This document shows positions 36,405-51,072 of a stretch of 64,000 bases of DNA, one piece after another. Numbering within the stretch: the stretch's first letter is position 1; every line of letters starts with the position of its first letter. The stretch lies in contig NC_135497.1 of NCBI RefSeq assembly GCF_052857255.1, positions 545,758,031 through 545,822,030 on the forward strand, in the 5' to 3' direction. The position numbers and the translations under genes are program-made. The notes under the pieces are model-generated. The model was not told the origin of the DNA, did no database searches, and saw only the letters and a program-made list of their open reading frames with translations. Origin of the DNA: Amblyomma americanum (lineage: Eukaryota > Arthropoda > Arachnida > Ixodida > Ixodidae).

Positions 36405-39400
36405 GCGCCGCAGTTCCTGAGGCGAGAACTGCGTCCACAACGAACTTCGAAAGGCCTCATCCGTCAGCCGCTAACCTCATTGAAATTTCCGTCGACGGCG
36501 TTTCTGTCATGGCGCTTGTCGACACTGGTGCTGCCGTTTCCGTCATGGACGCAAAGCTGTGTAGTTCTTTAAGAAAAGTAAGGACGCCAATTGCTGGACT
36601 CTCACTGCGCACCGCCAGCGCTCAGAACATCCAGCCGTCCGCAGCGTGTACCGCTTGCGTTGTAATCCAGGGGACCATTTATGCCGTCGAATTCGTCGTA
36701 CTGCCCTGCTGTTCTCATGCTGTTATCCTGGGCTGGGATTTCCTATCGCGCCATGCTGCTATCATCGATTGTGCTCGAGCTGAAGTCGAGTTCTCTCACC
36801 TGCCCGAAGCTGTCTTGGACACTGCCCCTCCTGGTGCCTGTGTTAAGGCCCTAGTTGCCGAAGACATTGACCTGCCTCCCTGCTCTTCAGTCCTCGTACC
36901 CCTCTCTTGCGGCCCTCTTCGCGACGACACTGTCCTCTTCACTCCGTCCCCTATCTTTCTGCACCGCAAGTGTCTGCCTCTGCCATACGCTGTACTGACT
37001 ATATCCGCTGGCCTCTCCGTACTGTTCGTGTCTAACCCATTCTCGTTCCCCAACGCCTTGCGCCTAGGTGAATGTCTCGGCACGGTACAACCATTCGCGT
37101 CTCTGCTCATCCGCGAAGAGACGGACGACGCGCCGCACCTCTCCATAGCCGCACTCAGCCCACCTACTGCTGCGCCCGATCCCTCCTCAACCGAAGCATT
37201 CCTTCGCTCCATCGACGACAACCTTCCAGCGCCGCAAAGGGCACAGCTTCTCACTTTACTTAATCAGTTTCGCTCATCATTTGACTCACATCAAAGTTCC
37301 TTGGGCCAAACTTCCACTGTCACCCATGCCATCGACACAGGTGACCACGTACCGCTGCGACAACGTCCCTATCGTGCGTCTGTCGCCGAGCGCCAAGTTA
37401 TTGAAGACCAAGTCGACAAGATGCTCCAGAGCTGCGTCATTCAGCCCTCAAGCAGCCCATGGGCGTCGCCTGTGGTGCTCGTCAAAAAGAAGGATGGCTC
37501 CATACGCTTCTGTGTAGATTACCGCCGCCTTAATAAGATTACGCGCAAAGATGTCTATCCCCTCCCGCGCATAGACGACGCTCTGGACTCTTTGCAAGGG
37601 GCCGAACTCTTTTCATCTCTTGATTTGCGTTCCGGGTACTGGCAAGTTCCTATGAAAGAAGCCGATCGCCCCAAAACCGCCTTTGTGACACCGGATGGCT
37701 TGTATGAATTTACGGTGATGCCCTTCGGGCTTTGTAACGCCCCCGCGACTTTTGAGAGGATGATGGACACCATTTTGCGCGGACTTAAGTGGAAGACATG
37801 CCTTTGCTACCTCGACGACATTGTGGTCTTTTCCCCGGACTTTGACACCCACCTCTCCCGTTTGAAGCACGTCTTGACCTGCCTCTCTGACGCCGGCCTG
37901 CAGCTGAACTTAAAAAAATGCCGTTTTGCCGCTCGTCAATTAACCATCTTAGGTCATGTTGTCTCTAAGCAGGGCGTCGGTCCCGACCCAGCGAAACTTC
38001 GTGCTGTGGTTGACTTTCCCAAACCTACCTCCATCAAAGACCTGCGCAGCTTCCTGGGTTTGTGCTCATACTTCCGCCGGTTTATTCGCAACTTTGCGTC
38101 CATTGCTGCGCCTTTGACTCAACTGCTGTCTGGAAGTGCGGATTTATCACTGTGGTCTCCAGCGTGCGACGACGCATACACCACCTTGCGCCGCCTCCTC
38201 ACGGCGCCGCCCATTCTGCGCCATTTCGACTCGGCCGCTCCTACCGAAGTGCACACGGACGCCAGCGGTGTTGGCCTCGGCGCTGTCCTCGCCCAACGAA
38301 AACCTGGCTTTGACGAATACGTCGTTGCTTATGCTAGCCGCACACTCACACCAGCAGAACGCAACTACTCCGTAACTGAAAAAGAGTGTTTGGCGATTGT
38401 ATGGGCCCTCGCGAAGTTTCGACCGTACATTTATGGGCGCCCTTTTGACGTTGTGACCGACCACCATGCGCTCTGTTGGCTTTGCAACCTGAAAGACCCC
38501 TCCGGCCGCCTCGCTAGGTGGGCCCTTCGCTTGCAAGAATATGATATCCGCGTCGTGTATCGCACCGGCCGCAAGCATCAAGACGCCGATGCACTGTCAC
38601 GCTGCCCCCTTCCAGCCGAGATCGCCAGCCTTTCCACCTCCGACGCTTCTCTGCCCTTGCTTCGCCTCAGCGACATGCCTTCAGCGCAACGCATGGATCC
38701 CTGGATCGCTTCCCTTCTCGACTTTCTCGCCAACCCGACGGCTGCTTCACCGTCACGTGCGCTCCGCCGCCAAGCTGCCCATTTTGCGATCCGTGACACC
38801 CTACTTTATCGCCGTAACTACAACTCCAAAGGTCGCAAGTGGCTGCTCGTTATTCCACGTCACTTACGCTCGGAGATATGCGCATACTTCCATGCTGCCC
38901 CCCACAGCGGTCACGCGGGCGTTTTCAAGACCTACACCCGCATACGGCTGCGCTACTACTGGCGCGGAATTTACACCTTTATCATGAAGTACGTGCGCGC
39001 ATGCATTCCCTGCCAACGTCGCAAGACACCTCCCCATCGTTCTGCTGCTGAGCTGCAGCCGTTACCATGCCCTCCACGCCCGTTCGACCGCGTTGGCATT
39101 GATTTATACGGTCCGCTTCCATACACTGCAGACGGCAACCGTTGGGCTATAGTAGCGGTGGATCACCTTACACGATATGCCGAAACTGCTGCCCTTCCGG
39201 CTGCCACAGCGACGGACGTCGCCTCCTTCATTTTGCACCGATTCATCCTTCGCCACGGTGCACCTCGTGAACTGCTCAGTGACCGAGGCCGCGTGTTCTT
39301 ATCTGAGGTGGTGAAGGCGCTTCTCAAAGAGTGCAACACGATTCACCGAACTACCACCGCCTATCATCCGCAGACCAATGGCCTCACTGAGCGATTTAAC

Positions 39401-39954
39401 CGCACACTCGGAGACATGCTCTCCAAGTACGTCGCTTCTGACCACACGAATTGGGATCTCGTCCTTCCGTACGTTACTTATGCGTACAATACCGCTACGC
39501 AGTCTACCACCGGATTCTCTCCTTTCTTCCTACTTTACGGCCGCCAACCCTCTGCTACTATCGACACTATCCTCCCTTACCGCCCTGATGAATCCGAATA
39601 TCGGCCTGTTTCCGACGCCGCGCAACACGCCGAAGCCTGCCGCCAAATTGCCCGGTCACTCACCACTGATACCCAGCATCGCCAGCGCTCCCGCCTCGAC
39701 CAAGACCAAACCCCACCGAACTACACTTCTGGTGCACTTGTGTGGCTCTGGATCCTTCAGGAACTCCCGGTCTCTCCTCAAAATTTCTTGCGAAGTACCA
39801 TGGTCCCTACCGTGTGCTGGAGCGCACCTCTCCGGTTAATTATATCGTGGAACCCCTCACGCCGTCTCCTGATCTCCGCCGCCGAGGACGGGAGACCGTT
39901 CATGTCCAGCGCCTCAAGCCCCACTACGACCCCGCCGTCTTGCCATCATCCTAA
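36404..39954 (+). CDS. pol: Gypsy pol polyprotein (PR-RT-RNaseH-IN)
   Basis: Pol lies in the -1 frame relative to gag and has no ATG of its own near its start (first ATG 36509). Aspartic protease: [43 protein letters not shown] (motif A Asp), [26 protein letters not shown] (YxDD). RNase [33 protein letters not shown]. Integrase: HHCC zinc finger from [15 protein letters not shown] to CIPCQRRK, then the DDE core with Asp in [10 protein letters not shown], Asp in [11 protein letters not shown] and Glu in [12 protein letters not shown]. The chromodomain-free GPY/F end ([13 protein letters not shown]...HVQRLKPHY) lies in the next frame after about 39755. A single base appears to be missing in a short C run there. 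All catalytic residues are present, so it was active very recently or still is, if the shift is a sequence error. Confidence 0.93.
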
Positions 39955-39989
39955 GTCGCCAGGATGGCTCCTCTTGTCCCCGGGGTGAT

Positions 39990-40734
<745 letters not shown>

Positions 40735-40875
40735 GAGGTGAAAGAGGGAAGCCGGGCTGGGTGGGCAAGCGGCTACTGCGCAAAGAAAAAAAGAAATAAA
40801 GAGAGAGAACGAAAAAAGAAAACATGGTGGGGCTTAACAAAAGAAGGGATGTGTCCGCCAGTTGTCGGCGTCTTA

Positions 40876-40915
40876 GGGCTCATTCACACTTGAGAGTCGC
40901 AGAGGTCGCGCGACC
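40876..40915 (+). repeat. Left 40-bp TIR of Harbinger 2
   Basis: Exact reverse complement of 48403-48442. Preceded by the TTA target duplication. Confidence 0.95.
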
Positions 40916-41131
40916 GTTTTGGTCGAAAAGTGACAGCCGCAAATGGCCGATCGCGTTGCTCGAAAAGCGACAGTCGCGGGCCAGTCGCTCGCTGCTCGAT
41001 TTTGCAGCCTCGAGACTGCGAGTCGCAAACGGTTGAACCAATCGGCGACGCTTCGGAATTTGACGGAAGCGCTACCTACATCCGGTTGTTCATTCCTGGC
41101 GGCAAGATCGAAATTTGCGTCAGACAACAAC

Positions 41132-43647
41132 ATGGAGTACTCCGCAGAGCTGCTCATCAACGCTGTGCGAGAGCATAATTTCTGTACGACAAATATCACC
41201 CCGACTTCAAAAACAGGAGCAAAAAGGACTTAGCATGAGAGAGAATCGGTCAACTATTCAGCTTAACCCGTAAGTATCAAAGGATTTTGAGATGTGCTGA
41301 GTATTTGTTGTAGCATGTATGATGAGGACAGCTTGTTTTTCCTCAAGAGCGCGTGCGGATGTTTACTACTGCGAACTTTTTTTTTCTTTGATCGCCTGGC
41401 ATTCGTCCCTGTTTCGTTTGAAATGCGGGAAGACGAGACGTGTTTTCACGCTCGCGACTCACGATAGACACGTGCGTTGGCTACCACGAGGACAGTTTAC
41501 ACTCGAGAGACACGTGCGTTGGCTACCACGAGGATAGTTTACACTTGCCCCCTTCCCCTTTTTTTCTCTCTCCCCGTGCCCTGTCTTTAACGCTTTCTGA
41601 AGTGCAAGTTATTACTACACAGTTTTGTTCTCACCCAATTGCACTACTTCGGCGCCAACACAAAATGTAAATACGCTGAGCGTGCAGACACATTTAGCAT
41701 CGCCATGCAGCGCCGTGTTCTGGAGAGAAGCAAAAGAGGTAACTACTTCGAAGTAGGAACACTTTGAGCACAGTCAGACAAAACAAGCTGAATGCACAGC
41801 CTTTCATGAATGATGGCTATTTTATTTGCCAGATATGTTCATGACATTTTTATCTTCGAGGCACGCAGGCGGAGCAGAAGTTCAAGAGCTTAAAGGATAT
41901 TTACACGCGGACAAAACAAGAAATAAAAATAAACAAGAGAGTCAAGCTGGGGCGGCAGATATTCCTCGTATAAAATGACCGCACTTTGAGTCCATGATGG
42001 CACTCATGGACGCTTTACCGCAGCCTGCACTGTGAGTTGAATTTCTAGAATTTTTTCTGCTATGTGAGTCATTAATGTCGTCACATGTTTGCATTGTCAA
42101 GTAACAATATTCTACTCTTTGCCTCGGTGTGATGACCAGTGGCCAGTTGTCCTCAAATCTGTGCACATAATCAAGCAGCTGTATTTGTTCTCATGACAGT
42201 GGACCATAAAAAGCTGAACTACATAATTTCTTTTTCCAGTGTCCTTTGCAGTACATAGGATGACGACACAAGGTGAGAAACAATAGGCAACTAAAAGAAC
42301 ATATAGTTTTCTGCAAACAAATTTCACAAGCAACTGCACTTGGTCATTCAGAAAGTCCATTCCGGTTATTCTGTATCAAATATGTATTTTATTTTCTTTA
42401 CAGCTTCACATATGCTGTTGACGAGGCTGGTGAAAGTTAGTGACCAACAGGAGTCTTGTTAGGTATAACTTCAGACGTATGCCGCACGGTATGGGCCTGC
42501 CAAGATAGCATTGAAATAAACATGATAAAAGGACTGATGATTGAGCGGTTGAAGGAAATGCTGGCTAGCTTAGACCCAAAAGTTCAGCAGGAACTAAACT
42601 TTGAAAGCGGTCTTTTGAAATTGGTCTTGTATAAGCTGCTGCCATTAGTGAAAACAAGAACAGAGGGTTTTAGGGAACAATGTTTGAAATAAGCAAATCC
42701 TATTGCAGTTACTCATGAAGCATAAACCTTCACAATCAGGAATGCAGCTAGTATTTAGGGAAAAAATCTATGGTGCCTTTGCATAAACTATTATCATGCT
42801 GCTGCATATTAATCCTTGATCTCTGGCATTGCAGCTCCACGCAGGCAATCCAAGGGCTTGTGGAACCACTGCCTCAGGCGTCTTGCAGCGACATTGAGGG
42901 GGACACCTTGGAACAAGAGTAAGGAAAAATTTAAATACTCTGGTAGATTTTCACATCCTTGTAAGCCACCTACTTTGCAGTATGATGTGTTAATGCTGTA
43001 AACTACACGTGCAGGAAAAGTGCCCTAATGATACTCGTTTTGCAGATACATTCTCGAAGTGCAGGAGCAAGATTTTGCTCATCCGGCACCTGCAAAACGG
43101 TATGTGAGCATTTTCTGGCAGAACAGTTAGTTAAAAAGGCGTACCAAGACAAGTTCTTTCATATAATGCAAAAAACTGTGTGTTGCATTGTAGGCCACGG
43201 ATGTCGCAGAAAAAAAAACGGAAAGCCCTGGGTAAGTTTATAACTTGTTCATTACTAAGAGTGTTCATGTTTTTGTTCCTCAAGTTTAAGGCGTTTGTAG
43301 CAAGGTTCATTGTGAGACTGCTTTGTCTGTTGCTCTTCCTTGTCCAGTCTCTTTTGCCCAAGATTTCCTTCAGTGCTGTTTCGTGAACTGACTCACCAAT
43401 TTCCACTACTCTAAAATGCTTCGTCTACAGGAGCGCAGGTGGCGAAAACGTCATGCAGGCGTGTGTTAGCCACATGACAAAAATTCGGGAGCAGCGAAAA
43501 AAACAACAAAAGGATGACAGTGGACTTTTCTGCATGCTTTTAGGCTCCCGCCTGCGACGCCTGCCACGCCACGTTGCCGAAGACCTCCTGCATTACATTG
43601 AAATGATGACATATGACGTGCAGCTGCAGACTAGAAATAAATTGTAA
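41132..43647 (+). pseudogene. MADF/BESS-type DNA-binding gene of Harbinger 2
   Basis: Harbinger elements need a second, DNA-binding protein besides the transposase. Exon 1 (41132-41269, donor GTAAGT at 41270) reads MEYSAELLINAVREHNF and then, one frame over, LYDKYHPDFKNRSKKDLA and ERIGQLFSLT, the N-terminal half of a MADF (Myb/SANT-like) domain. The frame is lost where one T seems missing from a T run, and the conserved Trp codon position is TGA. Later exon-like pieces are an acidic EPLPQASCSDIEGDTLEQE (42850-42920, before GTAAGG), EVQEQDFAHPAPAKR (43050-43099, before GTATGT) and a basic PRMSQKKKRKAL (about 43195-43230). The last exon from 43431 ends at 43647 with DDSGLFCMLLGSRLRRLPRH, a BESS-like protein-interaction helix pair. 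The middle of MADF was not located. Confidence 0.65.
42456..42692 (+). other. Unrecognised 78-codon ORF inside Harbinger 2
   Basis: An open frame with a helical segment (IKGLMIERLKEMLASLDPKV). It lies between MADF exon 1 and the acidic exon, in the same orientation, and may be part of that gene. No motif was recognised. Confidence 0.3.
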
Positions 43648-43649
43648 AT

Positions 43650-45148
43650 AGTGGTGCTGTGCTTTATTTTTCATGGTACTGCCTCGATGGAAAGAAATGT
43701 GAACAACCTGGCGCCAACACGCCCCGCTGTTGGAATTCCTTTTCATCACGCTTTTACGTGGGCGGTACGAAAAAGACGGTACAGTCGTCCTGGAATGTCT
43801 CATGGGTGAGTGTAGGGTCTTCTTCCTATCACCAAATTAAAAGCACGGTGAAAAGGAATTGAAACAGCGGAGCGTGTAGGCGCCGGGTTGTTAGCGTTTC
43901 TTTGCATCGAGGTAGTACAAATGTCTTCTACAAATGAACGTGCAATATCTACTAAGTCATTTTCTAGGTTCTTTTTATGCGTTCCATTGTACTCTAATTT
44001 AAAATACTCAAGTCAACACATCCTAATTCAGGTTTTTTTTGTATTCAATTGCAGAAGTTCCCGTTTTTAGCGCTGTCTTACATGATATGACTGAAGTGTG
44101 ATATTTTTTGATCCCCGTCCCTCAAAGCCCGAGTCGCTTTGGGAAATGAAACCTCATACACCCTCAAAGCAGTCGTGCTTTGTGTAAGGTTGGCTTTAGA
44201 ATTGTTGAGGTATCACAGTCGAGGTGTCAGGCGTTTGACGTCCCAAAGAAACTCGGGCTATGAGAGACGTCATAGTGGCCCACAGGGATCAAACATGCAT
44301 CTTTTGGGTCAACAGTCTGGCACCATAACCACTGAGCGACTGTGGTGACGTGACTGTCCTGAAAAGTACAAATGGTTGCTGCGCTTAAATGGCCTACATA
44401 GCAATACTGAAGTGCCTAGTATTTATTTATTTATCACTAACAGCACCTTTGTCAAGGCATTACACGGAAGGGGGAGAGGACAAGAATAACGCATTTCAGT
44501 GTTCCTGTTCATGCTCCAGTTCATTTTTTTATGATAAGTGAGATTATGTGATATTTTAAAAATATTCAAGTGATAACAATTACAAATGGCTTTTTACTTA
44601 CATAAATATATGTGCAATCTTTATCTTCAACCAGTCACTTCTCATGTTACTTGTGCTTCACTTGTAGGTAATCTCACTGCATGCATTGTTCTTGTGAAAG
44701 AAGCTCATATCTTTCCGGTTCATGTAAATATACAGTCTGTTGCAAAAGTTTTCAGTCCGCTGCGCCATTTAAAGCAACGGCGCAGAGGACTGTAAGCTTT
44801 TTTTATAGATGGTACATATTTTTTATTGAGCAAATCTGTCTTGCAAGCATTTATTGTATAAAATAAAATTCACCATTATTCAACCCACCTTCAGTTACTT
44901 GTGATCACCAGTGACCATCGCATGTTGCCATGGCACTGCACCTTCCATCACAAAGTGGGGCGTCAGCTTGTCACGCACTTGTTTGGCATGCCTGGGAAGA
45001 AATTGCATTGAAGTTATATTTCATAATCTCCATAAACCAACTCCAGTGTTACATGTCACACATTGTCAAAATATTGCGAGCCTCTGATGTGTACCATTAA
45101 ATTTGGGCTTCTAAATGTAGGTTCTACAGAACCCTCTAGTTTGCTGGG
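43650..45148. other. Between the two converging Harbinger 2 genes
   Basis: AT-rich, noncoding as far as I can see, apart from the SINE at 44123-44349. It presumably holds the 3' UTRs of both genes. Confidence 0.4.
44123..44349 (-). repeat. tRNA-derived SINE with inverted second tail
   Basis: On the minus strand from 44349: TCGCTCAGTGGTTATGGTGCC (A-box), TGTTTGATCCC (B-box-like), then CGTCTCTCATAGCCCGAGTT, TCTTTGGGACGTCAAACGCC (tail). On the plus strand at 44123-44165 a second tail-like block occurs (AAAGCCCGAGTCGCTTTGGG). The head-plus-tail layout matches a tRNA-derived SINE I associate with ticks. The middle is shortened, so it is probably an internally deleted copy. Confidence 0.55.
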
Positions 45149-48100
45149 CTATTTTTTTCTCTTCAAGTTTTCTGTATATAAAAAGTCAAAACAAATTACA
45201 TGAGGTTTAGTAAGTTGAACAACTATTATTGCCGATGCTGGATCCCTACGGTAGCACACTGACAAGTGTGCTCCTGTTTTGGTGACGACTATAATGCGTA
45301 TAGTGCAAGGCTTGGTACAATTGCCTATACTATAACAAACCTCATACCGTGTTGCGTTGCAGCCTGTGAGTCTTTGTGCGCTGAAGGCCAAGCTGGAGTC
45401 ATCATCCCTCCAGCTTCCAGGAGAGAGGCGCCCCTCCCAATCTTCAGCGTCGGCAGAGCGTGGCGGGCAGTACATTGAGGAGGATTCTGCGGACTCTTTA
45501 AGGAGATAGTTGTGCAGCACTAGGGATGCACCAACATACCTATTGATGTTAATGGCTTTTGCATTAAAGGGTCGCCGCAGAATCCTCCACTTCTGCGCCA
45601 GGATGCCAAATGCGTTCTCTATTATGCGCCGTGCCCGGCTGAGCCGATAATTGAAGATGCGGCGCTCATAGTTTGCCTGCAGCGCAGGTTCATGCAGGGC
45701 TGAAGGCGAGAACATGAGAGATAAAACACTGAGAACATTTTCATACACTTCTAGGTCAAAAGCAATGCACTGTAAGGCCAAATGGTCTACTTTGTTGCAT
45801 AAAAATCATGACCTTAGGGCCTTCGGTGCATCTGAAAAGTTTCAAGTGTGAAGAATACTGAGGCTCGCGCTACTATTTATAGAAAAGTTCCACTACACGT
45901 GTTTTATTTTCCGGTACTCCTGTTACGGCACACCTGGAGCAGCATTTATGGAATGCGATTTCGGTACGCTTGTTAACAGCGTAGTCACTGGTTTACAGAA
46001 ATGAACCACAAACTTCCCAGTTAGATGGAAAGGTGATGTTGCAAAGGCTGGGCTGATGAATTTCTGGCATCCAACACAAAACTGTCAGCATGCTTTAAAA
46101 TGGCCTATATTAGTCTTCTCGAAATGGTAACATAAGACAAACATTGATGAAATCAGGCATGCAACATTTGGAGAGGAAAAAAATATGGAGAATTTGGATT
46201 ATGACAGATGCACACTTTCACTGCTTGATCATGCCAGTGATATAGCTCTTTTCGTTTTAAGTGAAGTGAAATTTCATATTTGGACCACTACCTCGTCCTG
46301 GATAAGGCCTCATCATATACTCCTTCAGCGGGAAGGCCTCGTCTCCGACGAAGAAGTATGGCAGTGGCCCCTCGCTGCCTACAGGCCTTGCTGCAGGAAA
46401 ACCCCATTCGCCTCCAGCTATCTTTTTCTGCAGGGTGAGGAGGCGAAAATTCCACCGTCGGAGTCACTGCCAGAATGCCCCATTTCAACATAGAGAAACT
46501 TGTATGGAAAGTAGTTTGAAATTCGGTGCAGATAGACAAGCAATGAATGTGTGTTTCTGACAACTGCTGTTTTGGATTGGACCTGCAAGTTACGTTTTAA
46601 AGGTCACACCATAATGCAGTTGCTGAGAATGTGTAGTGCTCAATAATTTTATGCATGGATTGAGACCCAAAGTGCTTAAACGAAATGGCGCCCTATGCAT
46701 GGCATCGAGATTGATCATGTGTTTTGTTCACCGCTGTCTTATAGTCCGCAATCATGCAAGCCTGTGGTAGGTCTTATTATTAAGGTGTCGTTGAACTGCA
46801 CCTTTAATATGATTGTCTCGCCACGAGTTGGCATTTCTTAATTCATGATGACGAGCCTAGTGTTTTTGCTGTTGGCACTGCTGCTTCCACTTTCTCCCCA
46901 TTTCCATGCATCTGTTGGTCTCTGTATTTATACGCTCACGCATTAAACACAATCATTTGGTAGTCAGTGCTCGTGTGTGTCTGTTCCTTCTTCACCTCGC
47001 CTTTTTGCGCTGTATGTGTCTAAGATGAATTGAACGTGCCAAGATTGCTGCATAATAGAGGGCCTTACCTGCTGTGCGCATCACAGACAGAAAGCAATGA
47101 CTTGCTGAATGATCCTTTGTAGTTATGATCAGCGCTTCCCGAGTTTGCGGGGCATTCCATAAGCACGTGCTTTCCATCGATGGCACCAACACAGTGCGGC
47201 ATCTGCCACTTCTCTTCGAAGTCTGCCGCCACCTGCAGAATAAATTTTAACAGCTATACATCCGTATATCAAACAGAACTGCATTGATCACTTATTCACT
47301 GTTTCTATGCCTGCAGAGCACAGCAGCAATAGCATAATTATTATAACAAAGCTTACATTTAGCCACTCATCTGCTGCCTGTGGATGCCTCAGATAAAGTG
47401 GCTTCAGCACATCCCACAGTGCCTGGCAGACTGTTGCCACAAGGGAGCATGCGGTAGACCTTCCTACCAAAAAGTTAAACGATAGCTCCCTTAGGCTTTG
47501 ACCCGTGGCCAGGAACCAGCCGAAGCAAAGACATGAAAAGGTTAAACAGCGCAGATATTCGCTTAACTATGAAATTTATTTACACGATACAGATGAACTA
47601 TTTATCCTTTATTATTTACAATGGAAACAATGCTCACTACTATGCAGCATGAACTCATGAAATAGATCAATTCAGCAAGCATTCTGGTATGACATGGTCA
47701 GAACTGAAATACTGTATACATGCAGTACATGAAAATACAGTTAACCATTTACTTGCAACGCGAGTTACCTAATTGTCATGGCCAAACGGTCAGCCGCTGG
47801 AATCGCACTCCTGAACCCCTGGTGTCTCGTACAGTTATGGAACTTCGTACCAGATCCAGGAGTGTGTCGAATGTTCGGGGCGGAATCCGGAGAAAGCTGG
47901 AAAGCGCAAAGGAGAAAAAAGGATTGAAGAAAAAAGATTGCAAAGTTTTGCCTTGTGCCACGAAGACAGAAATGAGAACTTACTCTCTGTAGTACTCCTC
48001 GTCGTGCGCCCGAAGCTGCGGTAGAAGGCGACTTGCGTGCCCGGCCACTTCCCGCGATCGGAGACAGGGCCGGACCCACCAGCGACGCCGTCGCCGCTTT

Positions 48101-48261
48101 TTCTGTGCCGTACGCGCGCGCGCTGCATGAGCTGGCGCGGCCGCTGAGCACATCAGAACGGCGACGACGTCTTCCTCTTCACAAAGGTCGTCGTAGAACA
48201 TATTATACAATACAGGCACAGCACAACAGACAAGCACGAGCGATCGAGGGTCTGGCGCCAA
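45149..48261 (-). pseudogene. Harbinger DDE_4 transposase, at least six exons (element 2)
   Basis: Exons on the minus strand, with visible splice words. Exon 1, 48261 or 48201 to 47984 (RRRRRWWVRPCLRSREVAGH, LLPQLRAHDEEYYRE, donor GTAAGT). Exon 2, 47896-47769 (PPRTFDTLLDLVRSSITVRD then SAIPAADRLAMTIR). Exon 3, about 47570-47358 (FLATGQSLRELSFNFLVGRS, donor GTAAGC). Exon 4, 47232-47069 (HCVGAIDGKHVLMECPANSG, first catalytic Asp; donor GTAAGG). Exon 5, 46498-46292 (HSGSDSDGGIF, then PLPYFFVGDEAFPLKEYMMR, second Asp). Exon 6 from 45699 (FNYRLSRARRIIENAFGILA, catalytic Glu; WRILRRPFNAK; LHNYLL). All three DDE residues are present. The frame slips inside exons 2 and 5, each explained by one missing base in a G or C run, and the exon 4/5 junction is off by one. 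The true stop may lie before 45149. Confidence 0.85.
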
Positions 48262-48402
48262 CCAGCAGCAGGCAGAAAAAGAGCGCGAACGACGTCATTC
48301 TCGTTTGGAACGAGAACGAAACGGGAAGGCGATTCACGTAGTCGCCTTTGCAAGTGTGAACATCGGTGTTGTCGAGCTGCGGTGTAGTCGCAGGCGACTG
48401 CT

Positions 48403-48442
48403 GGTCGCGCGACCTCTGCGACTCTCAAGTGTGAATGAGCCC
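48403..48442 (-). repeat. Right 40-bp TIR of Harbinger 2
   Basis: Exact reverse complement of 40876-40915. Followed by TTA at 48443-48445. Confidence 0.95.
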
Positions 48443-48445
48443 TTA

Positions 48446-48639
48446 CCCCTCTGACCGCGTATGTGTGGCCCCGTGCGACCCCGAAAGATGGCACAATGAA
48501 TGGCATTCTTTGGTCCCTCGCGGGACCAAAGAATGAGTTGAACGGCAGATATAAACAACTAGCCGCAACTGACATGCAACAGGGGTATGACCTCAAGCGA
48601 CTCAGTCAGTGGTGGTGCTTTGTCTTTTAGGGTGGGAAA
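48446..48639. other. Short spacer between Harbinger 2 and the Penelope element
   Basis: No gene was recognised. A small inverted repeat, TTTGGTCCCTCG/CGGGACCAAAG, lies at 48510-48532. Confidence 0.4.
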
Positions 48640-50946
<2,307 letters not shown>

Positions 50947-51072
50947 GGTCCCTCGTCTTTTTTACTTGTTATCGCCTATATACCAAATGGCCCAGATCTC
51001 AAGTCTTTTGCGATGTAGGACATCAGAAAACAGATGTATTATGTGGTCTAGATAGCCGCTTAACAAGTTTTT

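Larger units (their letters stand above)
40876..48442. mobile_element. PIF/Harbinger transposon 2, complete with TIRs and TSD
   Basis: Terminal inverted repeats 40876-40915 and 48403-48442 are identical over 40 of 40 bp (outer end GGGCTCATTCACACTTGAGA). They are flanked on both sides by TTA (40873-40875 and 48443-48445), the target duplication typical of PIF/Harbinger. The 7567-bp interior has two converging genes: a MADF/BESS-type DNA-binding gene on the plus strand at the left and a multi-exon DDE_4 transposase on the minus strand at the right. A tRNA-derived SINE pair (44123-44349) is inserted between them. Perfect TIRs suggest recent movement. The coding breaks are mostly single-base losses in homopolymers. 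Confidence 0.92.

Noticed and set aside
35895..36440. 181-codon minus-strand ORF across the Gypsy gag
   Set aside because: Antisense shadow of the proline-rich gag linker and CCHC knuckle.
47765..48151. Overlapping minus-strand ORFs at 47.8-48.2 kb as separate genes
   Set aside because: They are alternative frames over exons 1 and 2 and the intron of the Harbinger 2 transposase.
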